Positions 11,909-20,255 of a stretch of DNA of 64,000 nucleotides are shown in pieces (within the stretch, counting starts at the first letter, position 1; every line of letters begins with the position of its first letter). Below the pieces are notes generated by a model. It worked only from the letters and a program-made list of their open reading frames with translations. It was not told where the DNA came from and did no database searches. The stretch covers positions 186,001 to 250,000 of the forward strand of contig NZ_LNQC01000044.1 in the NCBI RefSeq assembly GCF_001651855.1. The letters are read 5' to 3'. Origin of the DNA: Sinorhizobium americanum (lineage in GTDB: Bacteria; Pseudomonadota; Alphaproteobacteria; Rhizobiales; Rhizobiaceae). Position numbers and translations under genes: made by a program.

Positions 11909-12057
11909 GAGATAATTGGTCATCTGTTCTCCTCCTCCCTCAAGGTGGCCAATTTCGGAGCGGTAGAGCCCGCTTGAGCGCTCCTCCTCCTCAAGCTCGC
12001 GGGCATGGTCGGTCACAAGCCGGCCAGCAGGCGATGCTCCGGCATCGCCTTTGTTTC
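11909..12057 (+). ncRNA. Candidate anti-Shine-Dalgarno small RNA (cuckoo / alpha-r14-like)
   Basis: Two hairpins each put a CTCCTCC anti-SD sequence in the loop. In hairpin 1, AATTGGTCAT (11914-11923) pairs with GTGGCCAATT (11945-11954) around a loop holding CTCCTCCTCCC. In hairpin 2, GCCCGC-TTGAG (from 11968) pairs with CTCAAG-CTC-GCGGGC (to 12003), leaving CTCCTCCTC unpaired. A terminator follows: AGGCGATG / CATCGCCT, then TTTGTTT, ending near 12057. Two anti-SD loops plus a terminator is the architecture of the alphaproteobacterial cuckoo RNAs and the rhizobial alpha-r14 (NfeR1-type) family. The 5' end is not fixed; it may lie further upstream, up to about 11860. No protein-coding potential is seen. 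Confidence 0.7.
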
Positions 12058-12058
12058 G

Positions 12059-12095
12059 AAAAGGCCGCCCGCCATGATGGCTCGGGCGGCCTTTT
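12059..12095. terminator. Strong bidirectional hairpin with A and T runs
   Basis: AAAAGGCCGCCCG pairs perfectly with CGGGCGGCCTTTT around an 11-base loop. It lies just after the small RNA terminator and 71 bases before the prmA stop, so it can stop transcription from either side. Confidence 0.8.
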
Positions 12096-12165
12096 CGCTT
12101 TTGGGCGCCGAGCAGTTGGAAAGATGAGGCGCCGCCCGTAGCGGGGCGCTTTTTGCGGCCAAAAC

Positions 12166-13041
12166 CTATTTCGTCAGGTGGATCGTCACCCAGCCGTTTC
12201 GCCAGAGTGTGCGCACATGCCTGAGCCGCTGGCCGTTATAGGCGGCGAGCACTTTCCAGCGCTGCTCGGCGAGGATACCGGAAAGGATGACCGAGCCGCC
12301 TGGGGCGAGATTGGCGACGAGTTCGGGTGCCATCTTCATCAGCGGTCGCGCCAGAATATTGGCAATAATGAGATCGAAGGGCGAGTGAGCGCCGAAGGCG
12401 GTCGAGTGAAAGCCGGGCGCGGTCGCGAAGGTCAGGCCGGCGACGACGCCGTTGCGGCGGGCATTCTCACGCGCTACGCGGGTTGCGACCGGATCGATGT
12501 CGGTCGCAAGTCCCGGCACATGCAGGAGCTTCCAGGCGGCAATCGCCAGCACACCGCTTCCGGTGCCGAGATCCAGGACGTTGCCAATGCGTCGCGAGCG
12601 CGCCACGGAGGCAAGCATTTCCAGGCAGCCGGCGGTCGTGCCGTGGTGGCCGGTGCCGAAGGCCTGCCCGGCATCGATTTCGATGGCGATCTCGCCGGTC
12701 TTCACCTTGTCCCGATCATGGGAGCCGTGGACCACGAAACGGCCGGCGCGCACTGGTGCGAGGCCTTCCAGCGACTTGGCGATCCAGTCGATCTCCGGCA
12801 GCACCTCGCGCTCGATAGGTAGATGGGAGAATTCGGTGGCCAGCGCATCGGCAAGGCGGGATCTGACGCTCTCCTCTTCGTCCGCCATCATGTAGACGGA
12901 CGCTTCCCAGACGTCGCGCTTCTCGTCGATTTCCATCGTCGCAACGGCATAACCCTCGTCTTCGAAGACCATGCTGATGACGTCGAGAACGGCTGCCGCC
13001 TGCTTCTCGGTTGTGGTGACGAAAAGACGTATCGCGCTCAA
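12166..13041 (-). CDS. prmA: Ribosomal protein L11 methyltransferase
   Basis: PrmA uses S-adenosylmethionine to trimethylate Lys and N-terminal residues of ribosomal protein L11. The SAM-binding motif is VLDLGTGSGVLAIAA, preceded by the family-typical QAFGTGHHGTTAGCL and followed by the catalytic-region segment DLIIANILARPL. The proposed start is TTG 13041 with GGGAAG upstream, giving 291 residues that begin LSAIRLFVTTTEKQ, like homologues. The longer reading from 13119 adds an Arg-rich stretch that looks spurious. A minus-strand terminator separates it from the SCO gene. Confidence 0.93.
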   Translation of the reverse strand: MSAIRLFVTTTEKQAAAVLDVISMVFEDEGYAVATMEIDEKRDVWEASVYMMADEEESVRSRLADALATEFSHLPIEREVLPEIDWIAKSLEGLAPVRAGRFVVHGSHDRDKVKTGEIAIEIDAGQAFGTGHHGTTAGCLEMLASVARSRRIGNVLDLGTGSGVLAIAAWKLLHVPGLATDIDPVATRVARENARRNGVVAGLTFATAPGFHSTAFGAHSPFDLIIANILARPLMKMAPELVANLAPGGSVILSGILAEQRWKVLAAYNGQRLRHVRTLWRNGWVTIHLTK

Positions 13042-13117
13042 GGTTCTTCCCTTCGGCCTTCGCGTGCTTCGATCGGGCGCGCGGGCTCCGCCGCTAGCAT
13101 GATTGGCCCACAAACGC

Positions 13118-13141
13118 AAAGCGCCGGGTGACCGGCGCTTT
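13118..13141 (-). terminator. Terminator after the SCO gene
   Basis: AAAGCGCCGG / CCGGCGCTTT, a 10-bp perfect stem with a 4-base loop, placed 19 bases past the SCO stop on the minus strand. Confidence 0.8.
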
Positions 13142-13160
13142 CTGGGTTATGGAACTGCCC

Positions 13161-13760
13161 TCAACCCCTTACGAGGTTTTCGAGCTTCTTGACGGCGGTT
13201 TCGGGGTTTTCGCCATAGGAGATCGTGCCGCTGAACTTTCCGTCGGCGTCGATCAGGAAGACCGAAGCCGTATGGTCCATGGTGTAGTCGCCATCAGGCT
13301 TCGCCTCGTCGACCGGGACCTTCTTGAAGTAGACCCGGTAGCCCTTGGCCATTTCGAGGACCTTGTCCGGCGGGCCGGAAATGCCGGTGATGCGCTTCGA
13401 CACGTTGGAGACGTACTGGCCGAGGATCTCCGGCGTATCGCGTTCCGGATCGACTGTGATGAAATAGGCCTGTAGCTTCTTGCCCTCCGGATCGACCTTT
13501 TCAAGCCAGCCGTTCATTTCGAACAGCGTCGTCGGGCAGACTTCCGGGCAATGGGTGAAGCCGAAGAAGAGGGCGGTCGGCTTGCCGGCGAACGCCTTCT
13601 CGGTGATCGGCTGGCCGTTCTGGGCGACCAGCGTGAAGGGTACGCCGAAGGGGCCGGACGACGCCTGTTGCTTCGGCTGGGTCATGTCGTAAGTGAGCCA
13701 GCCCAGGAGCGTCACCATGACGAGGATGGCTGCCCAAAGGGCGATGCGGATTGACTTCAT
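13161..13760 (-). CDS. SCO1/SenC family copper chaperone
   Basis: A membrane-anchored thioredoxin-fold protein that helps assemble the Cu-A centre of cytochrome oxidase. The 199-residue protein has one N-terminal membrane helix (IALWAAILVMVTLLGWLTY), then a periplasmic domain with the copper-binding CPEVC motif and the third ligand His in YTMDHTASVFL. The segment FITVDPERDTPE is also typical. ATG 13760 is the second of two adjacent ATG codons and has the better spacing to GGTGG. No oxidase genes are in the window. Confidence 0.93.
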   Translation of the reverse strand: MKSIRIALWAAILVMVTLLGWLTYDMTQPKQQASSGPFGVPFTLVAQNGQPITEKAFAGKPTALFFGFTHCPEVCPTTLFEMNGWLEKVDPEGKKLQAYFITVDPERDTPEILGQYVSNVSKRITGISGPPDKVLEMAKGYRVYFKKVPVDEAKPDGDYTMDHTASVFLIDADGKFSGTISYGENPETAVKKLENLVRG

Positions 13761-13907
13761 CATTGCCACCGGCCTGTTGTGGCCGATCGCCGGCCGTCGC
13801 TGAACATGGAGGCTTTGATAGCGTGTCGTCACAGTTGGCGCAAAGGCCCAATTGCCGCAGGCGTTTCGCTTCAGCGTTGGAAGGTTATTTGCGCCTCGCG
13901 CTCTTTT

Positions 13908-14066
13908 CTAGAAGCACCAGGAGACGCCCGTTTCTGCGAGCCCGAGAAAAATATCCGCTCCATAGGCAAGCCAGCCCCGGAAAGCAAATAGCCCGACGAG
14001 CGCAAAGGCGCCCGTGAAAAGGGTCAGCACGAGGGGAGAAAGCGATCTGTTCGTATCCGTGCGCAT
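13908..14066 (-). CDS. 52-residue small membrane protein
   Basis: Reading the minus strand from ATG 14066 to TAG 13908 gives an open frame of 52 residues beginning MRTDTNRSLSPLVLTLFTGA and ending AETGVSWCF. It has a charged N-terminus and one or two hydrophobic helices (LVLTLFTGAFALVGLFAF and YGADIFLGLA). The composition is far from random for a GC-rich gap and looks like a real small inner-membrane protein. The function is unknown. It lies 148 bases upstream of the SCO gene on the same strand and may be co-transcribed with it. The rest of 13761-14312 shows no other gene. Confidence 0.6.
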   Translation of the reverse strand: MRTDTNRSLSPLVLTLFTGAFALVGLFAFRGWLAYGADIFLGLAETGVSWCF

Positions 14067-14312
14067 GAGGCGATCATAGCATCACAAAACGGCAAGAAAA
14101 GAGGCGGCCCGATCGAGGCTCTTCAAGGAAATGGGGACCATGTATTAGCGATTGTTTAAGGTCTCTTTGACACTGTCGGCTGACGCGGAGGAGTGCCACC
14201 ACTTCGATATGACATGAGGTCATCCGGTTGATCGAGCCCGGCTATCCGCATCGATCGCAACGGAGGACCGCGCTCGCATCGGGCAGGTCCATTGCCACGG
14301 ACGGCCACTTAG

Positions 14313-16391
14313 ATGACCACGTCTCCCTCCGAAACGCGCACCCTTTCCGTCAGCCAGCGGCTGGCGACGCTCGCAGCTGCGGCCTTTCTCGGTTTTGGCT
14401 GTGTGCTCGGGGTCGGCTTTTACCAGAACAGTCGCTCCGAAGCCGCCCTCGAGAAGGCGATCATCGCCGAGAAAGGCATGAAAACCGCCGAGGACATGCG
14501 GTTTGCGAGTGTCGAACTGGTGCTGAACGCGATGGATACGATCATCGACCGCGAGGAGGGCCGCATCCAGCCGGAACGGGCAGCGCAGATAAAGGAGTCG
14601 CTCGCCCTGCTCGACGCAAAGATGCCCGACCTCGATGCCTTGGCGCGGCTGCTGGGCAAATCCGGGCAGCTCGCGAGTTTCGGAGCCGATCTTGCCGCAC
14701 TCCGCAAGGCGATCGAAGTCGACTTGAAGAAACTGGTCGAGGACGGCGCTCCGACCGAGGAATTCGCTCGGCTTGACGACGCGATCGACGGCGGCGGCGA
14801 GCGCATGAATGTCCTCCTGACTGAAATCACCGATGCCGCGGCCCGCCTCGCCACGGAGCGCACCGAGGAAGCGCGTGTTGCTTCGAGCAACGCGCTCACG
14901 TTGCAAACCGCCGTGGGCATCCTGATCATGGGCGGCATGCTCGGGCTGATCTGGTTCCACGGAAACGCGCTTCGCCGGGGCATCCTCGGGCTGCGCGACA
15001 GCATGCAGCGCATCCACTCCGGCGACCTGACATCGGCCGTCGCCGCGCTCGACCGCAGCGACGAGATCGGCGAGATGGCTCGCTCGGTTGACCTGTTCCG
15101 GGCCGCCGCTATGGAAAAGCGCTCCCTCGAACAGCATGCCGCCGCAAACCGTAACGAGATGGAAAAGGACCGCGAACGCCAGGCTGCGGAGCGCGATCAG
15201 GTGGTCGGTCGCATCAAGGCGGCGGTGGACGCTCTCGGCCGGGCGCTCAATCAACTTGCCGAAGGCAACCTCGCAGTATCGATCCGCGAGCCGTTCGAGG
15301 AGGGACTCGACACGCTCCGGCGCGACTTCAACAACACGGTCGAACGGCTGAGCCATGTTCTGGGCAATGTAAAGGAGAACGTGGTCTCGATCGACGCCAA
15401 TGGCCGGCAGATGCGCAGCGCCGCCGACGATCTGGCGCGGCGGACGGAACGGCAGGCGGCATCGCTCGAGCAGACATCGGCTGCTCTCGAAGAGATCACG
15501 GTCACCGTCAAGACGGCGACCGACCGGGCCGAAGAGGCAAGCCGCATGGTCGGCGAGACGCGCGTCAATGCCGAGGAATCGGGGCGCATCGTCGGCGAGG
15601 CTATCTCCGCCATGGCCCGTATCGAGGGGGCGTCCAACGAGATCGGCAAGATCATCAACGTCATCGACGAGATCGCCTTCCAGACGAACCTGCTGGCGCT
15701 CAACGCTGGCGTAGAGGCGGCGCGGGCCGGCGAGGCCGGCAAGGGCTTTGCCGTCGTCGCCCAGGAGGTCCGCGAACTCGCGCAACGGGCGGCGGGTGCG
15801 GCGAAGGACATCAAGGCGCTGGTCACGCGCTCCGGCACCGAGGTCGAAACCGGCGTCAAGCTGGTCCAGGCGACCGGCGATGCGCTCGGCCGAATCGGCG
15901 CGAACGTCGTGCGCATCAACGAACACATGAGCTCGATCGTACAGGCGGCGCGCGAGCAGTCGACCGGCCTCCACGAGATAAATACGGCGGTCGGCCAGCT
16001 CGACCAGATGACGCAGCAGAACGCCGCCATGGTCGAACAGACCAATGCGGCGAGCCACACGCTGGCTCAGGATGCCGAGAAGCTCAGCGATATCCTCAGC
16101 CAGTTCCGCAACGGGCAGGTCAGCGAAAAGACGATGCGGGCCGCCGCTCCTGCAGCGGCAGCGCCGTCGATCAAGGCAAGTGCGACGGGCTCGAACATGC
16201 AGACCGGTGCACGCAAGTCAGCGGCCGCCAAGCCCGTTGCGCTCCATCAGCCGGCAGCTGCGCAGGCATCCACCCGTCCGGCTCCATCTCCCGCCAAAGC
16301 CCTGATGGGCAAGCTGGCGGGCGCTTTCGGCAACACATCGGCCGCCGTACCCTCCGTCACGGCCTCCGGTGACAATTGGGAAGAATTCTGA
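14313..16391 (+). CDS. Methyl-accepting chemotaxis protein
   Basis: A 692-residue transmembrane chemoreceptor. TM1 is at about residues 17-36, a helical periplasmic sensor domain follows, and TM2 is at about 194-216 with a HAMP domain after it. The cytoplasmic signalling coiled coil has its hairpin tip at INVIDEIAFQTNLLALNAG and AGEAGKGFAVVAQEVRELA. The protein ends in NWEEF, a C-terminal pentapeptide of the type that tethers CheR and CheB, after an Ala/Pro-rich linker. The ligand cannot be inferred. cheW starts two bases after the stop, so receptor and coupling protein are made together. Confidence 0.95.
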   Translation: MTTSPSETRTLSVSQRLATLAAAAFLGFGCVLGVGFYQNSRSEAALEKAIIAEKGMKTAEDMRFASVELVLNAMDTIIDREEGRIQPERAAQIKESLALLDAKMPDLDALARLLGKSGQLASFGADLAALRKAIEVDLKKLVEDGAPTEEFARLDDAIDGGGERMNVLLTEITDAAARLATERTEEARVASSNALTLQTAVGILIMGGMLGLIWFHGNALRRGILGLRDSMQRIHSGDLTSAVAALDRSDEIGEMARSVDLFRAAAMEKRSLEQHAAANRNEMEKDRERQAAERDQVVGRIKAAVDALGRALNQLAEGNLAVSIREPFEEGLDTLRRDFNNTVERLSHVLGNVKENVVSIDANGRQMRSAADDLARRTERQAASLEQTSAALEEITVTVKTATDRAEEASRMVGETRVNAEESGRIVGEAISAMARIEGASNEIGKIINVIDEIAFQTNLLALNAGVEAARAGEAGKGFAVVAQEVRELAQRAAGAAKDIKALVTRSGTEVETGVKLVQATGDALGRIGANVVRINEHMSSIVQAAREQSTGLHEINTAVGQLDQMTQQNAAMVEQTNAASHTLAQDAEKLSDILSQFRNGQVSEKTMRAAAPAAAAPSIKASATGSNMQTGARKSAAAKPVALHQPAAAQASTRPAPSPAKALMGKLAGAFGNTSAAVPSVTASGDNWEEF

Positions 16392-16393
16392 TC

Positions 16394-16858
16394 ATGAGCA
16401 ACGCAATCAAGCAGTCCGGCGCCTATCTCGAAATCGTCTCCTTCCACCTCGGAGACCAGGAATTCTGCATCGACATCATGGCGATCCGCGAAATCCGCGG
16501 CTGGGCACCGGTGACGCCGATGCCGCATACGCCGCCCTACGTGCTCGGCCTCATCAACCTGCGCGGCGCGGTGATCCCCGTCATCGACATGGCGTGCCGG
16601 CTCGGCATGAAAATGACGGAGCCCTCGGAGCGTTCGGCGATCATCGTCACCGACATCGCCGGCAAGCTCGTCGGCCTCCTGGTCGAGCAGGTTTCGGACA
16701 TGATGACGATCCGCAGCGAAGACCTGCAGCCGGCGCCGGAAATCATTCCGGAGGCACAACGTGCCTTCTGCCGCGGCATCGTCGCGCTCGAGAAGTCGAT
16801 GGTTTGCTTCCTCAACCTCGATACCGTCATCGCCGACGAGCTGGCCCAGGCCGCCTAG
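16394..16858 (+). CDS. cheW: Chemotaxis coupling protein CheW
   Basis: CheW links chemoreceptors to the kinase CheA in the polar array. The 154-residue protein covers the single CheW SH3-like domain: FHLGDQEFCIDIMAIREIRG, then PPYVLGLINLRGAVIPVIDM and GLLVEQVSDMMTI. It overlaps no other gene and is translationally close to the chemoreceptor. A strong terminator follows, so the two genes form a closed unit; no cheA, cheY or cheR is in the window. Confidence 0.96.
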   Translation: MSNAIKQSGAYLEIVSFHLGDQEFCIDIMAIREIRGWAPVTPMPHTPPYVLGLINLRGAVIPVIDMACRLGMKMTEPSERSAIIVTDIAGKLVGLLVEQVSDMMTIRSEDLQPAPEIIPEAQRAFCRGIVALEKSMVCFLNLDTVIADELAQAA

Positions 16859-16884
16859 ACCCGGACGCTCGTATAGGCAACACC

Positions 16885-16912
16885 AAAAGGGCCCGCGAGA
16901 GCGGGCCCTTTT
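16885..16912 (+). terminator. Terminator after cheW
   Basis: AAAAGGGCCCGC / GCGGGCCCTTTT, a 12-bp perfect stem with a GAGA loop and flanking A and T runs, 27 bases past the stop codon. Confidence 0.9.
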
Positions 16913-17103
16913 GCGTTACGACGAGGAGCCGGTAGGTCCGGCTCGGGGCAAAGACGCAGATAACGGGAGGTATTGACGGTCGCGTGCAGGAACACCTGCA
17001 CGGCAACCGAGTTATGAAAGGTGCAGCGTCGGTGAGGAGACCTTATATTGTTAGTCGCAGCTTCCGTTGAAGTCGGATGCTGAAACGGACAAGGAGCAAT
17101 GCC

Positions 17104-17487
17104 ATGAGAGTTTCTCCAAGAACTTCATTCGCCGCATTTGTCCTCTCGTTCGCTCTTGCCGGAGCCGCCGCACCCTCCTTTGCGAACGGCTTCTATCAAG
17201 GCATCGACCCGCATCATCCGCCGGGAACGCAGAACAGAGGGTCGGTATACGTCCCCATGGTGGAGAGCCCGTATTACGTCGATCGCGGCGTCTATGTCGA
17301 TCCGGCGCCGACCGGCAGCATCTACGTCGACCCGGCACCGACCGGCAGCATCTATGTCGAGCCGGTGCCGATGGGCATCTACGGCGGATCGCCCTCTCAA
17401 GTTCGCGAGCGCTACGAGAACGAGTACCAGGGCGGCGGTCAGGGCGACTACTACCAGGGCATCATCCCTCCGGCTCCGGTCCCCTGA
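17104..17487 (+). CDS. Small secreted Pro/Tyr-rich protein, paralogue 1
   Basis: A 127-residue protein with a signal peptide cleaved after APSFA (residue 27). The mature part starts NGFYQGIDPHHPPGTQN, carries two tandem copies of YVDPAPTGSI and a third degenerate one, and ends YYQGIIPPAPVP. The motif YxQGI..P therefore occurs at both ends of the mature protein. AAGGAG seven bases before ATG 17104 fixes the start. A second, shorter copy lies 297 bases downstream. I do not recognise a characterised family; an envelope or cell-surface role is only a guess. Confidence 0.75.
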   Translation: MRVSPRTSFAAFVLSFALAGAAAPSFANGFYQGIDPHHPPGTQNRGSVYVPMVESPYYVDRGVYVDPAPTGSIYVDPAPTGSIYVEPVPMGIYGGSPSQVRERYENEYQGGGQGDYYQGIIPPAPVP

Positions 17488-17784
17488 GCGATAGGAGCCG
17501 GCAAACGGCCGTCCGCGCTCTGCGATCGACGTGAGCGCCGGCGCGGCTTTGCCGGCCGTGGACGGGAGCTCGCGGCGCCGAGGCCCGTCACGGCGTCAAG
17601 TTAAAGTTGCTTAATCTCCATCACGGTTGCAGGAGCAATCGTGACGAAACATTGACTGTGCGGAGGAAGCCAAGGCTCCGAAAGGTGTTATGCTGGTAAC
17701 AGCAGCATTCGTTAGGAGGCCCTATGCTGCCGTGTTGCATCCGTCAGGAGGCGAGGATGCTGAATGGAGATAGGAGCTAAGGCC

Positions 17785-18087
17785 ATGAGATTTTCTCTAA
17801 AAACATCATTCGCCGCATTTGTCTTCTCGTCCGCGCTTGCCGGTGTTGCCGCACCCGCCTTTGCGGACAGCTATTACCAAGGCATAGACCCGCATAACCC
17901 TCCGGGGACGCAGAACAATACGCGCGTGTTGATGCCTCGTAGCACCACTCCGTCGAACGTTGACGTCATGCCCACGGGCAGTATCGATGGTCAGCGTATG
18001 TCCCCGATGAGAGGCGTTTCCTATGGGGAAAGATACCAGGCAGGCGAGGGCCAGTACTATCGGGGCATCATCCCGCCGACACCCTGA
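17785..18087 (+). CDS. Small secreted protein, paralogue 2
   Basis: A 100-residue relative of the preceding gene. The signal peptide is nearly the same (SFAAFVFSSALAGVAAPAFA). The mature start is DSYYQGIDPHNPPGTQN and the end is YYRGIIPPTP, but the YVDPAPTGSI repeats are missing and the middle is Met/Ser-rich. TAGGAG eight bases before ATG 17785 fixes the start. Conserved ends with a diverged middle suggest a tandem duplication. The 297-base gap before it holds an inverted repeat (GCAGCAT / ATGCTGC near 17702-17730) and probably its own promoter. Confidence 0.72.
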   Translation: MRFSLKTSFAAFVFSSALAGVAAPAFADSYYQGIDPHNPPGTQNNTRVLMPRSTTPSNVDVMPTGSIDGQRMSPMRGVSYGERYQAGEGQYYRGIIPPTP

Positions 18088-18123
18088 GGCGGTTCAATCA
18101 GGCCCCATGAGGGCCGGCTTGCA

Positions 18124-18151
18124 CACTGCCGCCGCAATCGCGGCGGCAGTG
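18124..18151. terminator. Hairpin between convergent genes
   Basis: CACTGCCGCCGC / GCGGCGGCAGTG, a 12-bp perfect stem with an AATC loop, placed between the stop of the second secreted-protein gene and the stop of the convergent creA-like gene. The T-tract is weak (CTTATT on the plus strand). Confidence 0.65.
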
Positions 18152-18152
18152 C

Positions 18153-18653
18153 TTATTGGGGACGGCCCTTTTCCCAGGTGACGGTCTGGCCGAAGAGCGG
18201 AACGGTGGTGATCGACATCTTGGCCGACCCGTCGGTCAATTGGCGCGAATGGGCAAGATAGATCAAAGTGTCGTTCGCCTTGTCGTAGATGCGGGTCACC
18301 AGCAGATCCTTCCAGATCAGCGACAGGCCGGAACGGAAGACTTCCTCTCCCTCGTTCGACAGATCTATATCGCCGATGCTGATCGGACCGGTCTGGCGGC
18401 AGGCGATCGAATTGTTCGAGGGGTCCTCGAACCAGTTGCCGTTCTTCAGGCGGTCGATGACGCTGCGATCGAAATAGGTGACGTGGCAGGTGACACCGTT
18501 GACCTTTGGGTCGCGCACGGCGTCGATCTTGATATCGTTGCCGAGCCAGTCGACGCCAACTTTGCCCACCGTCTCTGCGCGAGCAGGCGGAGCGGCCGTG
18601 GCGGTCAATGCCAGAGCGGCGGCGAGGAGCAGGGTGCGGGTGCGGCGAGACAT
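18153..18653 (-). CDS. creA: CreA family periplasmic protein
   Basis: A 166-residue exported protein with a Sec signal peptide (LLLAAALALTATAAPPARA) and a mature domain that matches CreA: DIKIDAVRDPKVNGVTCHV, the second Cys in SIACRQTGPI, and LLVTRIYDKANDTLIYLAHS. CreA is conserved in proteobacteria and its function is poorly defined. ATG 18653 has GGAGG upstream. The gene is convergent with the small secreted protein. There is no creBCD here, so the name reflects sequence family only. Confidence 0.85.
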   Translation of the reverse strand: MSRRTRTLLLAAALALTATAAPPARAETVGKVGVDWLGNDIKIDAVRDPKVNGVTCHVTYFDRSVIDRLKNGNWFEDPSNNSIACRQTGPISIGDIDLSNEGEEVFRSGLSLIWKDLLVTRIYDKANDTLIYLAHSRQLTDGSAKMSITTVPLFGQTVTWEKGRPQ

Positions 18654-18737
18654 GGGATCCTCCAACGAGCAGCACCGTTCACATAGGTGGCAGCGCCGGC
18701 GATGCAAGATGTCGCGGGGCCGCTTCGCCTGCGCCGC

Positions 18738-19973
18738 TCATGCGCTGTGGCGCAATCGATCCTGGTGAGGGACGTCGGCCTGTCGCAATTGGGCGGCGGC
18801 GGCTGCCAGCGCCCGGGCGCTAGCATCGATTTGGCGATGCTTGGCGATGGAGCAGCGATCTCGGCCATCGGCCTTGGAATCGTAGAGTGCCAAGTCCGCG
18901 CGGATCATGACATCCATGATCGTGTCGCCGGGTGCCGCTGCGGCGATGCCGATGCTGACCGTCAAGCGGATGCGCTGATGCGCCCGCCCGAAGGGCGTGT
19001 CGCGCACGGCGCGGCAGATCGCTTCGGCGACGGCTGCCGCCTGCTCTTCCGTATGCTCCGGCAGCACGATGCCGAATTCCTCGCCGCCAATACGCCCGAA
19101 GATGCCGCGTCCATCGAGGAATGCGGAAACGGTCGTGACGAAATGGGCGAGCGCCATGTCGCCGCAGGCGTGACCGTAGTGGTCATTGATCTGCTTGAAA
19201 TAATCGAGGTCGAGCTGGAGGAAGGCCGCCGGTCGATGATCGGCAAGGCACTGGGCGATCGTTCGTTCACCGTCCTCGATGAGTGCTCTGCGCGACAGAG
19301 CGCCGGTCAGGGGGTCACGTGCGAGCATCGTCTTCAGATCGGAGATGACGCGGTTCTCGATCGTCAGGATCACCGCGACGAAAAGAGCGGGGAGGAAGAA
19401 TATCTGCAGAAAGGCAAACGAGAATTCGAAGAGGAGCGATAGAGGGGAAGCGGAGAGGTCAGGGGAGGCCTCGGGTGCGGACCCGACGGCGTGAATGAGC
19501 CCGGCAAAGGCGAATGTCAGAAGGCCGGTGAAGCCAGCTCGCAAAGCCCGTTTGTCCTTAATCCGTCCATCAACAATCGGGAGGCCGATGACGACGAGGA
19601 GAGCCGCGCCGCAGCCGGCGATAACGATCATGCGCTCGCTGAAGCTGTCCTGACTGCCCGCATCGACGAGAAGGCCCGCCGCAGCGGCGAATGCGAGCGT
19701 TGCCGAGAAGCCGATCGAGTCGGATTGCTCGGCGAGCCGGCGAAAACCGACAAAGAGCGCGAAGACGGCAAATATCAGCACCGCATGACCGGGCATCGCG
19801 ACCAGCGGAAAGCCGCGTGCTGTTGCCGCCATCAGCAGTGCCGTTGCAATCGCCGATAGTGTGCAGGCGATCGAGAATTCCCGGGCGCCGGTCTTTTCGG
19901 AGCTTTGCAGTCGTAGAAGGGCGGGCAATAGTGCAAAAAGCGCAATGACCGATAGGGCAGGCAAAATGCTCAT
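18738..19973 (-). CDS. Membrane-bound GGDEF diguanylate cyclase
   Basis: A 411-residue protein with about seven N-terminal hydrophobic helices (from LPALSVIALFALLPALL to LQIFFLPALFVAVIL), then a GGDEF domain. The active site reads RIGGEEFGIVLPEH near residue 298, which is a functional GGEEF variant. The upstream motif DPLTGALSRRAL and the DYFKQINDHYGHACGD segment are intact, so cyclic di-GMP synthesis is expected. No inhibitory RxxD site is visible at the usual place. ATG 19973 begins the hydrophobic domain; the reading from 20225 adds an unrelated polar stretch. The membrane part has no recognised ligand domain. Confidence 0.9.
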   Translation of the reverse strand: MSILPALSVIALFALLPALLRLQSSEKTGAREFSIACTLSAIATALLMAATARGFPLVAMPGHAVLIFAVFALFVGFRRLAEQSDSIGFSATLAFAAAAGLLVDAGSQDSFSERMIVIAGCGAALLVVIGLPIVDGRIKDKRALRAGFTGLLTFAFAGLIHAVGSAPEASPDLSASPLSLLFEFSFAFLQIFFLPALFVAVILTIENRVISDLKTMLARDPLTGALSRRALIEDGERTIAQCLADHRPAAFLQLDLDYFKQINDHYGHACGDMALAHFVTTVSAFLDGRGIFGRIGGEEFGIVLPEHTEEQAAAVAEAICRAVRDTPFGRAHQRIRLTVSIGIAAAAPGDTIMDVMIRADLALYDSKADGRDRCSIAKHRQIDASARALAAAAAQLRQADVPHQDRLRHSA

Positions 19974-20255
19974 TTCGAAACGGCCTGTCGTGCTAAAATG
20001 AAGCGGATGGCTTTCGGGATAGCGGTATGCGTGAACAAATTCGTAGCGGCGCCGTGTTAACGAAGGCCGGCTAAATTCGCTGCAATTTGAGCGTTCTGTG
20101 TTTCTCGCAGTGGTTGCGGCAGGAATTTTCGTCGGGCCATCCGGCCGGATCCGGGAGGACGCGGTTTTCGGACGATTCTTGTGGCTTGGGGGCCCGAGCG
20201 CCTCCCGTGATGTGCATCGGTTCAACCTGTCAGACTATGGTCCGGAGTGTGCTCC

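Noticed and set aside
14220-16058. Minus-strand open frame of 612 codons opposite the chemoreceptor
   Set aside because: Shadow of the MCP; composition typical of antisense frames.
17600-17614. TTAA-N6-TTAA as a CtrA site
   Set aside because: The CtrA consensus needs a 7-base spacer, and the site is about 170 bases from the next gene start.
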